Shown here one piece after another: positions 39,401-47,079 of a stretch of DNA of 48,541 nucleotides; position 1 is the first letter of the stretch, and each line of letters opens with the position of its first letter. Location: positions 1 through 48,541 of IMG/VR virus record IMGVR_UViG_3300028592_000020, one strand, 5' to 3'. The DNA comes from a virus. A program made the translations under genes and the position numbers. The notes beneath the pieces are model-generated. The model made no database searches. It saw nothing but the letters and a program-made list of their open reading frames with translations, and had not been told where the DNA came from.

Positions 39401-42400
39401 GCAAGGCGCAGAATGGCGGTCGGGCTCTCGGAGCGCTGCAGCTCGATCGGCGCGCCGCGGTTCTGCTCGCCGAGGTTGAGCAGCTGCGCTTCCAGATCGG
39501 CGACGGCGACATACTTGTTGAGCATGGCGCTGGTGGCGCGGCGGGCGTGCTCGTGCATCCAGGTCTTGAAGCCCTGGTCCTTCAGCTCCTTTACCGCCGC
39601 TTGGATACCGCTCTCGCGCCGGCCGTCGACGATCATGTTGCGGATCAGTTGTTTCGACGGCAGCTGCAGCCATGCGTCGAACTGCGCCGAGATCGAGCTG
39701 AGACCGTCGAGGATTTGCGGGTCGTTGTCGCGGAGCGTCTGCTCGAACGCGTCGACCAGCTGCGGCCAGCGGTTGCGCGCGAAGCGTGGGTTGAGCGTGT
39801 AGACGCGGAAGAACTCGGCGAAGCCCTCGCGGCGCACCGTCTCGTCAGGCGCCTTGCTCAGGTCGCCGGCGTAGAAGGTGCGGGCGATGGTTTTGATCTC
39901 CAGCAGGTTCGCCTGCACGAAAGCGTTCAGCGGCGCGGCCATGCTGTCGTTGAGGGCGTGCCCGCCCTCGTGCACAAGGGTGCTGAGATCGGTCCAGGTG
40001 CGCAGGCGGATCGCCGCGGTGCGGCGGTTGTATTCGCCCATGACGCTGCTGTCGCGAGCAGCCAGCCGGCCGTGGCGCGCGGTCAGCCTGAGCACCTTGA
40101 CGAAATCGCGGCTGATGCTGGAAAGGCGCACATCCTCCTGATTGCCCGGATCGGGTGATGGCGTCGGGATGCCTTTCGTCGGGCGCGTCGGCTCGGCGAG
40201 ATAGGGCTGGCGCACGGTGGCGGTGCCCGTCATCTGCTCAATGTCGGAGTTCACACCGACAGGCGTGCTGGCGTCGCGGATCACGTAAGCCGGAACGCTG
40301 TCGAAACCACGCTCGCGGAAGAACTCGATGCGGTGGTTCCCGTCGATGATAGAGACCGAACCATTCTTGTTCCGGCGCAGGGTCACGGGCGGGATAGCCC
40401 CGCCGCGCTCCAAATCCGACCAGTCGTAGTCTCTCTTGCCGCCGGCAAGTTTTGCCTGCGGGATAGACAAGAGCGACACATAGAGGTTGTCGACGACTTC
40501 GCCTTCCTTAGCGGTCTTGCGGTAGTCCTGCGTGTCGAGCGCGCCCCACGCCACATCCGGCGCTTCGCCGATCGGGCTAGACGAAGCGACGAACGCCGCC
40601 TTCGGCTTCAAGCCTTTGTTGGAAATGGCGAAGCCTTTGCCCTTCTTCACCAGGAGGTCGTCGATGATGTCGTAAGACAGCTGCTCAGGATCGCTGTTGA
40701 AGATGTCGGGCTTGTTCCACTTGTCGATGTAGTAGCGCAGCGTGCGCTCAGCTTCTTCGCGGGTGGCGAAGGTGCGATTGCTCATGTACTTGCGGAAGCG
40801 CTCTTGATTAGAAACCGCCGGCGTTGCCGCCATACGCTCGACCTGCTCGACGTCAAGATTGTACTCCCACGCCAGCGAACGCATCAGGCCGATCTTGCGC
40901 GGGGCCTCCGCGCCGTTGACCGCTGACCAGCCCTGCGGGCCGCGCGTTTCGGTGGTGAAGGCCGGCCGGGCGCTCGCCGAGAAGACGCGCGCATAGGCCT
41001 GCCACATGTTCTCCGGGTCGGTGGCGCCCTCCAGCCCCGTGCCGAAGAACTGGTAGAGCGACCAAAACTGGTCGGCGACCGGGGCCAGCGGATGGTCTGC
41101 CGGGTACACCGGTGCGTCAGGGAAAGGAGGTAGATCGCCACCATTGGCGGCAACGGCGAAAGCGTACTGGGCACTCACTTCCTCCACGAGGGCCTGATAG
41201 GTGGCGACGACAGCAGGGTCGGTCGGCTGGTGCTGCATCTCGGTGTAGAGGGACGCTAGCGTCTGCTCTGTCCGTGTAGCGCTGCTGGCCACCATAAACT
41301 CGATGTCACGCTGACGGGCATCGGGCTCGGCAAACCCCCGGTCTGCGTCAACAAAACGAACTTTAACGGTGTAGGCGCCTGACGCTTGCGCTGCGGCGAC
41401 GCGGTGGTGCCCGTCGCGCAGATAGTTCGTGCCGTTAACGCGAACGATAAGCGGCAGCTCACCTGGGCGTTTAGCTGCCGCCTCGCGAAAATCGTCGTTA
41501 ACTGTTAGCTGTGTTCCGATGATACGGTTGATCGGCAGGTCGATTTCTACCCAGTCTTTCCCGTCGACCAGCTGATTGATGGTGCGCGTTTGCGCGCGTG
41601 TCAGCCCGTTAAGGGCGCCTACCTGCACGTCGCGAAGAACGAAAGGCGAGAGCTCGATTTTTGTCTGCCGGGTGATCGGCAGCCCGCTCGCGGCGGCGTA
41701 GGCCATCACTGCTTGCACGGCCTTCGGATCGGGCTTGCCGGTCGCGCCGGGCAGCGGGTCGAGGTTGGGCGTCGGGTCCGCTGCGGCGACCATCGTGTCG
41801 GGGGTGACGAGGTCGGCCTGCTGGCTTTCGACATTGGTGATTGTGATGCGACTGTCGTCGAAGATGACGTAGTTGCGCGTGCCGTCGCCGGCGGTGCGGC
41901 TACCGGCGTCGAGGTAGCGGAGGCCGGGAACGCCAGCAGCGAGCAATGCGCGAGACAGCGCCGCGGGGTCCGCTTCCAGCTGATCTGTCAGCGCCCGGTG
42001 GTAGTCGCCATACGAGGCCGCGCGAGGGTCTTGTTCGAGCACATCTTCCACAGCCTGGAAGCTGATCTCGCCTCCAAGACTATCAATCGCGGCCTCGACT
42101 TTCTCTCGCACGCCCTCCGGCTGCGCGCTCAGCGGCGCGTCCCAGTCGAGTAGTTCGGCGTCGTCGGGGATGTCGACCTGGTATAGTGCTCCCGCTTTGG
42201 CGACTTCGATCTTGTCGCGGTTCGCCTCGATCCACTGGACCGCCTCACGGTAGCGGTCGCCACGCGGGGTAGTGTCGCCCTTCTGACTGCTCTGCAGGAT
42301 GTTGACAGCCTTGTCGATCGAGCCGTAGTTCGAGATCGTCGACAGAGCGTAGCTCTGCGCCGTCGGCTTGTTCTCTATGACGTCGATAGCACCGTTGTAA

Positions 42401-44091
42401 GTTTTGCCATCGAACGTCACCTCCGGCTTTGCCAACGCGTCACGGTAGAACTCAGCCGTGCCTTTGTTGCCGGCGAAGTACAGCCCGTGACCGAACGCCT
42501 GCGCGCCCTCGCCCGTGCCGATCTTCTCCATCGAGAACTTGTCGAACTTGTGCGGCGTACCGTGGAACGCCGCCTGGTTCTCGACGATCTGCTGGACCGC
42601 GTCGCCCCTTACTGGATCAGGCCCAGCCGTCGCAGTTTGGCCTCCAGCAGACGCTTCGCCGCCCGCTCCTTGTGTCGGCGCCGCCACCTCTCCTTCGCCG
42701 TCAAGCTCGTTTCCGATGATGGAGGCGAAACGCTGGCTTTCCTGTGCGAGGGCTGCATCGACTGCCTCCGTGATCTGGGCCTCGTCCATCGCGACGGGGT
42801 CGACTTCCTGCCCGCCCGACAGCAGCGTCGTGACACCGCCCACCGTGCCGCCCGTGATCGCGCCGATGACGCCGGCGCGCATGATGTCGTCGACGTTGAT
42901 CTCGCGGTTCGGGTCGTAGGCCGCGCCATACTTGGCGATGATGTCCTCGCCCAGCGTCTGGCTCGCCTCCTGGATGAACTCCTCGAGCGAGGTGCTCGTC
43001 GTGTTGGCGAGCAGCTGCCGGATCATGCCGCCGGTGGCGACGTCGGCGCGCATGAAAGCGCGGTCGATCGAGATCGCCTCGGTCGTGCCCAGCGCCGAGC
43101 CGGCGAACAGCGCGATCAGCTTCTGCGTCGCGGTGGCGCCGAAGGTATCGGCCTCCTGGTAGAGGCTGTCACCCTCGACCGCCGCGCCCAGCGTGCCTGT
43201 GGTGAGCGCCGCCGGCAGGCCGATGGTGCGGCCGGCCCAGCCGGTGACCATGAAGCCGACCATCGAACCGGCGCCGGCCGACAGCTCGGTGACGAACTGT
43301 TTCGAGCGCGCCTTGTCGCCGGGCAGCAGCTTGGTCAGCGCCTTGTCGACGCCGTCCAGCCAGACGCTCACCTCGGACTTCTTGACTGTGTCGCTGCCCT
43401 TCTCGATGGCGTCGAGGGTGTCCCATACGTCGGCCGGGTAGCGCAGCGCGCTGGAGCCCATCTGGATTGCCGAGCGCGCGCCGACCTGCGCGGCGTTCAG
43501 CCACCACTGCTGCGTGGGCTTGGTGCTCTCGGCTTCCTTGAGGAAAGCGGTCGCCTTGCTGGCTTCCTGCGCCGATTGCCCGGCGCGGATGGCGGCCAGT
43601 TCCTCCTGGCTCGCCATCAGGCCTTCGCCGGTGCGCCCGCGGTCGACGATCTCGGCGATGTCGTCGCGCAACGCAGCGGTGTCGGTGACGGCCTTGCCGG
43701 CTGCCTCGGCTTCCTCAATGATTTTCTTCTGTTCTTCGGCCTGCTGCTCGGGGTTCAGCATGCCTGCCTGCGCAATGGCGGCAGCGCCTTGCCCGATAGC
43801 GGTCGAGCCGACATAGTCGGCGATGCTCTGGCCGATGCCTTCCGAGCGCTTCTCGGGGCTGAGGCTGAGCTCCTGCCCTGGGATACGCGACTGCACCGAG
43901 CGCAAGCCCGGCTCGGGCTTCAACGCCTCGGTGGTAATCCTGTTGGCGGCCTCGATCGCCGAGGTGTTGGGCGGCGCGGCTTCGGCCCCCTGCTTGGTCG
44001 TGTCGCTCAGGTTCTTGAGCGCGACCGCAAGCCCTTCATCCGACAGAAGCCCCGGAACCTGCACGCGCTTCGGCTGAAAAAGACCGGCCAT
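36493..44091 (-). CDS. Giant polyvalent internal virion protein (2532 aa)
   Basis: 2532 aa, likely ejected with the DNA. In order: hydrophobic membrane-like helices at about 265-345; an ADP-ribosyltransferase-like domain at about 508-745 (AAFHGTPHKFDKFSMEKIG, GHGLYFA, GVPGLRYLDAG, NYVIFDD); two ParB-like units with LRDGHHRVAA (about 895) and IIDGNHRIEF (about 1252); a zinc-protease-like LVHEGGHAL (HExxH-type, about 1374); then a long helical part with TSWPDFLVVNYIRD near 1907 typical of large polyvalent proteins, and a late TM (LGLIGAAIWAL). Such proteins modify host targets early in infection. Starts TAATG after the 848-aa gene. Confidence 0.8.
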   Translation of the reverse strand: MAGLFQPKRVQVPGLLSDEGLAVALKNLSDTTKQGAEAAPPNTSAIEAANRITTEALKPEPGLRSVQSRIPGQELSLSPEKRSEGIGQSIADYVGSTAIGQGAAAIAQAGMLNPEQQAEEQKKIIEEAEAAGKAVTDTAALRDDIAEIVDRGRTGEGLMASQEELAAIRAGQSAQEASKATAFLKEAESTKPTQQWWLNAAQVGARSAIQMGSSALRYPADVWDTLDAIEKGSDTVKKSEVSVWLDGVDKALTKLLPGDKARSKQFVTELSAGAGSMVGFMVTGWAGRTIGLPAALTTGTLGAAVEGDSLYQEADTFGATATQKLIALFAGSALGTTEAISIDRAFMRADVATGGMIRQLLANTTSTSLEEFIQEASQTLGEDIIAKYGAAYDPNREINVDDIMRAGVIGAITGGTVGGVTTLLSGGQEVDPVAMDEAQITEAVDAALAQESQRFASIIGNELDGEGEVAAPTQGAGGEASAGGQTATAGPDPVRGDAVQQIVENQAAFHGTPHKFDKFSMEKIGTGEGAQAFGHGLYFAGNKGTAEFYRDALAKPEVTFDGKTYNGAIDVIENKPTAQSYALSTISNYGSIDKAVNILQSSQKGDTTPRGDRYREAVQWIEANRDKIEVAKAGALYQVDIPDDAELLDWDAPLSAQPEGVREKVEAAIDSLGGEISFQAVEDVLEQDPRAASYGDYHRALTDQLEADPAALSRALLAAGVPGLRYLDAGSRTAGDGTRNYVIFDDSRITITNVESQQADLVTPDTMVAAADPTPNLDPLPGATGKPDPKAVQAVMAYAAASGLPITRQTKIELSPFVLRDVQVGALNGLTRAQTRTINQLVDGKDWVEIDLPINRIIGTQLTVNDDFREAAAKRPGELPLIVRVNGTNYLRDGHHRVAAAQASGAYTVKVRFVDADRGFAEPDARQRDIEFMVASSATRTEQTLASLYTEMQHQPTDPAVVATYQALVEEVSAQYAFAVAANGGDLPPFPDAPVYPADHPLAPVADQFWSLYQFFGTGLEGATDPENMWQAYARVFSASARPAFTTETRGPQGWSAVNGAEAPRKIGLMRSLAWEYNLDVEQVERMAATPAVSNQERFRKYMSNRTFATREEAERTLRYYIDKWNKPDIFNSDPEQLSYDIIDDLLVKKGKGFAISNKGLKPKAAFVASSSPIGEAPDVAWGALDTQDYRKTAKEGEVVDNLYVSLLSIPQAKLAGGKRDYDWSDLERGGAIPPVTLRRNKNGSVSIIDGNHRIEFFRERGFDSVPAYVIRDASTPVGVNSDIEQMTGTATVRQPYLAEPTRPTKGIPTPSPDPGNQEDVRLSSISRDFVKVLRLTARHGRLAARDSSVMGEYNRRTAAIRLRTWTDLSTLVHEGGHALNDSMAAPLNAFVQANLLEIKTIARTFYAGDLSKAPDETVRREGFAEFFRVYTLNPRFARNRWPQLVDAFEQTLRDNDPQILDGLSSISAQFDAWLQLPSKQLIRNMIVDGRRESGIQAAVKELKDQGFKTWMHEHARRATSAMLNKYVAVADLEAQLLNLGEQNRGAPIELQRSESPTAILRLARNSGSRAQVQITDGVIGYRSVQSISRGLREALMTALGIPPDTTPGSLDENLMKDFDAYLVARRAWDEFRRFDAGEIERPPIGAQKGDVVRTIKEYEQSQPQFIPAAQIVHEYGMAMWQKRYDAGLMDKDTYEEGLQRQFYAPLQRDVSDKQGTGADSIGFGSSVLTKGPRFRGSDRDIISPMTVLMQMTFALEKQIAENDAKRALAVLADRAGQAGALVERIPASQLIGQSFSVQQVAQRLTADAGLTAADASDLMTILAGSVDKGDLMTLFRSEQAGTQGENVIFFWENGKVAAIRLNDSSLAADVVNTMNAVGRENMDVLLEGVAATSTVFRTAITSWPDFLVVNYIRDQMSAWILGGTGYVPFATGIQGISDEIRQKQWAKSYNAAGGTLGGMTVAALHRTRVDRDIKALRAKGYTANVFGDADGGWSNVPGAIKGLARLTALTETGTRLGLYRGAYNRAIEDGLSEYDASVEAAYIATDYIDFGLNGSKMLHVRRLIPFLNAQLQGLYKMYRTLGGDEVARRRGLGFALSAYFKNINNLPLSRLEQQQLRTGRAAWLKMMALGLIGAAIWALFKDDPDYQEAGEYLRTTGWVIPTGDGKIFYIPKPFELAIVSNAVERGLEFATGDSTAIDRFKRGLAMTLVPPTAPPAIQSVVEVAANFDFFTGREIVPSHMQALAPQLQYDNYTSSIAKWVGGATGQSPLVVDHIMSGLGASAYRDISTMLNAADPTRPMPDETEWPILRRFVRDVRRGSASAQDFWAQASNTNGKLERGKATYKQYMEMGNEPAANRFLSTLNADERAYAILMTDFKPEEKRLNPFYRARQVTTIISGMRRENASELGLGDTTREPVEGEGPLTFQISRGVRTRIDDILSELARREVRNTMIATGQPGWQDKEVLPLEPTLDMLLAVSPDTYDEYQRRRVKAKVYDAQSVYDYWPEVRDRLNSDGPDAVLSDAVAVAGVVF

Positions 44092-46637
44092 TATTCCTCG
44101 ACGGTTTCAGTGCTGCGCAGCATCTCCTCGGCGGTCGGTTCCGCCTCGTCTGCGGCTCCAGCATTAAGGCCGAACGGGTCGAAAAGCGAGCCCCCAAAGC
44201 CGATACGCGGTTTGCCGAAGCCCTCGACCTGGTCGCTGTCGATCGCCTGGTCGAGCTGCCGTGTGCGGAACGGATCACCGCCCACCGAGATCGCCTGCAT
44301 GTAGCCGCCGATAAGATCGGCCGTCGGCTTGCTGAGGCCCTTGAACTCGCTGAGCGCGTAGACAATCACCTCGTCGGTGTAGTCGCCGAAATACTTCTGC
44401 AGCTCCTGGTACTGCGCCTGGATGGCGACACGGACATCGGCAGCGTTCTTGCCTGCTATCTCCGGCACCCGGGTCAGCGACTTGCCGATCTGTATCGCCC
44501 ACTCGCTCGGCACCGGCGCGCGCGCCTGCGGCGCGATGCCGAGCTGCCCCTGCGTATCGAGCATCGACGAGACGAAGTCCTGCACCGCGGCGGGCTGGGC
44601 ATCGCCGGCACTGAGCTGCTCCTGCAGTTTCTGGTAGACGCCCTTGACTTCGGGGAACTCCAGCGCAGCGAGATCGGGGCTGGTAGCGCGTAGGCGCGTC
44701 ACCCGGTCGATCTCTTTCTGCACTGCGGCCTGCACCGCCTGCTGATCGGCGAAGTCAGGTGCGGCCGGGTCGGGCGCGTATTCGAGGAAGCGGGTCTCCA
44801 TGTCCTCGGGCATCATGGTCGAAATGCCGCTGGTCGCAGTGAAGGTCCGTTGCGCCACATCGCGCTTGCGCTCGAACGTGACGTAGTCGTCCTCGCCGAG
44901 GATGGTCGAGACGTTGGTGCTGTCGAAGGTGCCGCTGCCCTGCCCTGTCGTGCGGATCAGGGCGAGCTCGTTCTCCATGCCGCGCCGCACCTCTACCTTC
45001 TGCGTCGCCGAAGACTGGTTGGTGACGGCAGCGTTCTTGGTAATCAGCTGGTCGGCCTTGGCCGTAAAGCTCTGCCGCATATCGTAAGGCAGCGAGGCGT
45101 AGCGCTGGTTGACTGCGCGGGGCGGCGGCGTCGTGCCGTTGAGGTGCTGGCCGATGACGGGCTTCGCCCACGCCGGCACCTCGCCACCGCCGGCGCTGGT
45201 GGCGTAGCCCCACGCACGGCGCCCACCGAGATCGGCGTGAATGATATTCGCGCCGACGCCGATGCCGGTAATGCCTGCGTTGCTCAAGGCCTTGATCAGC
45301 TCGACGCGCTCGCTGATCTTCATCCCAGATACGTCGATGTCCATGGCGTTGCCGCCGAGGTGCTGGCTTTCCTCAGCGCCGCCGGCCGCCTTGTTCTCGG
45401 CTTCGCTGCGGTGCCCGGAATTGATCTTAACCGTGGTCAAGCCGACAGTGGCGAAGGCGTCCTTCAGGCGCTTCTGCAGGTCGGGGCTGGTGTCCGACAC
45501 ATCGCCGACAAAGCTGACGCTCGACGGGTCGCCCTTGACCGGCGACGCCTTGATCGACGCCATGATGTTCGTCTTGTAGTCGCGCGTCTCCTTGGGCAGC
45601 AGCTTGTCGTCGTAGCCGCTCTCGACCCACTTCTTCGCGACGCTCGGCCCGGCGTTGTAGGCAACGAGTGCCGCCTCGAGCGGATCACGCGTACCGGCGA
45701 AGGTGCGCAGCTGCTGCTTGAGGTAAAACTCGCCGTACTGCTTGTTGACGTAGGGGTTCGTCAGGTAGGCCTGCACGACGGTGTCGTTCTCGCCGGCCGG
45801 GAAATTGGTGTCGCCGATCTGCGCGGCGATCTCGCGCGCCGTCGCCGGCATCACCTGCATCAGGCCGGTCGCCCCCTTGCCTGAGATGGCGTTCGGGTTG
45901 TCGGCGCTCTCCTGCCACTGCACGGCGCGGCTGATCATCTCGAACTGGGTGGTCGGGCTGAGCTGGCGCGGATCGTAGCCGAGCTCGCGGAACACGCCGG
46001 AGGGGTCGGTTTCGAGCAGCTGGTTGAGCATCGCCACCTGGGCGGTATTCTCCCAGTCGCGCTTCAGCTTGTCCTTCTCGGGCTTGGGCAGGCTCGACGC
46101 GTCGATCAGGGCGTCGCCCTGCGACTTCAGGCTGTCATAGGCCTCGGGCTGCATCGAGATGGCGACTGCCGTCTGGTCGGCCGCCAGTTTGATCTCGTCG
46201 CGCTGGTAGGTGTAGTTCTGGTCGCGCTCGGCGGTGGCCGCCTTGATCGACCACTCGGTCGCGTCGGCACCGCCATCGTCGGACAACAGCGTCTCGAACT
46301 TCGGCCGCAGCCGCTCTGGCACGTCGGTGAGGAACTGGTCGCGCTTCGGCTTGAAGGTCTCGGTGACGAACTTGTCGTGGAAGCCCGCGCCGTCGGGCTC
46401 CATCTCGGCGGCCTTGGCCTCCATCTCGGACTGCAGCTCGAGCTGCAGCCGACGGTAGTCGTTCTCGACCTTGAAGTTTTCTTTCTGCTGCTGCCGCTCG
46501 CTCAGCGCGTTGGCGACCTGCGTCACCTGGCGGCCGATGTTGACCATCTCGTCGGCAACAGGGTTGACCAGCTGTGCATTGGGCGTGCTGCCGGGAACGA
46601 GGTTCCGCTGCGCCTCGTAGGTGGTAATTCTAGCCAA
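44091..46637 (-). CDS. Internal virion protein with two peptidoglycan hydrolase domains
   Basis: 848 aa. An N-terminal coiled region is followed by an SLT lytic transglycosylase (WQESADNPNAISGKGATGLM at about 239-258, YNAGP near 329) and an M15 D,D-peptidase-like domain (SGHRSE near 405, SQHLGGNAMDIDV near 422, HADLGG near 467: the HxxxxxxD...H zinc ligands). The rest is helical. It would cut both glycan and peptide bonds to let the ejection tube cross the wall. The start is TTG 46635-46637 with GGGGAG eight bases upstream, overlapping the previous stop by 8 bases. Confidence 0.85.
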   Translation of the reverse strand: MARITTYEAQRNLVPGSTPNAQLVNPVADEMVNIGRQVTQVANALSERQQQKENFKVENDYRRLQLELQSEMEAKAAEMEPDGAGFHDKFVTETFKPKRDQFLTDVPERLRPKFETLLSDDGGADATEWSIKAATAERDQNYTYQRDEIKLAADQTAVAISMQPEAYDSLKSQGDALIDASSLPKPEKDKLKRDWENTAQVAMLNQLLETDPSGVFRELGYDPRQLSPTTQFEMISRAVQWQESADNPNAISGKGATGLMQVMPATAREIAAQIGDTNFPAGENDTVVQAYLTNPYVNKQYGEFYLKQQLRTFAGTRDPLEAALVAYNAGPSVAKKWVESGYDDKLLPKETRDYKTNIMASIKASPVKGDPSSVSFVGDVSDTSPDLQKRLKDAFATVGLTTVKINSGHRSEAENKAAGGAEESQHLGGNAMDIDVSGMKISERVELIKALSNAGITGIGVGANIIHADLGGRRAWGYATSAGGGEVPAWAKPVIGQHLNGTTPPPRAVNQRYASLPYDMRQSFTAKADQLITKNAAVTNQSSATQKVEVRRGMENELALIRTTGQGSGTFDSTNVSTILGEDDYVTFERKRDVAQRTFTATSGISTMMPEDMETRFLEYAPDPAAPDFADQQAVQAAVQKEIDRVTRLRATSPDLAALEFPEVKGVYQKLQEQLSAGDAQPAAVQDFVSSMLDTQGQLGIAPQARAPVPSEWAIQIGKSLTRVPEIAGKNAADVRVAIQAQYQELQKYFGDYTDEVIVYALSEFKGLSKPTADLIGGYMQAISVGGDPFRTRQLDQAIDSDQVEGFGKPRIGFGGSLFDPFGLNAGAADEAEPTAEEMLRSTETVEE

Positions 46638-47079
46638 AGTTTGCGCTCCCCGCTGCGCCGAATACCGAGCCGAAGAAGGCCAGCGGACCGGCTTGCCGCT
46701 CCGATCTGGCGTTGGTGCGCGCCACTTTCTGCTGGTACTTCAGGTTGCCGACCTTGACATCGCTGTTCCAACGGATGGCGGCGATGTCGAGCTCGCCTTC
46801 GATGGCGCTGTCGTCCAGCACCTGGGCGGCGCTGCCGCTCAGCGCCAGCCCGTTCGCGGCGTAGCCGGCCCGGGCGCTGCCGAGGGTCTTCTGCACCGTG
46901 GTGCGGGTCGCGGCGATCTCGTAGGCGCTGGCCTGCTTCTCGGCGTCGATGTCGCGCTGCAGGCCGTTGGCCTGCATGGTGTAGTTGGTGGCGTTGGTGT
47001 TGTGCTGGTTCCACTGCCCAATGCCTGACAGGACGCCGCCGCCGATTGCTGCTACGCCAAGGGCGACAGGAGTGCACAT
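46630..47079 (-). CDS. gp14-like internal virion protein
   Basis: 149 aa. N-terminal hydrophobic segment (VALGVAAIGGGVLSGIGQW), then long amphipathic helices (LQRDIDAEKQASAYEIAATR, LDDSAIEGELDIAAIRW) like T7 gp14 and related ejected membrane-pore proteins. ATG 47077-47079 overlaps the gp12-like stop (TGATG). Order gp12, gp14-like, SLT protein, giant protein mirrors the T7 gp12-14-15-16 order. Confidence 0.7.
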   Translation of the reverse strand: MCTPVALGVAAIGGGVLSGIGQWNQHNTNATNYTMQANGLQRDIDAEKQASAYEIAATRTTVQKTLGSARAGYAANGLALSGSAAQVLDDSAIEGELDIAAIRWNSDVKVGNLKYQQKVARTNARSERQAGPLAFFGSVFGAAGSANFG

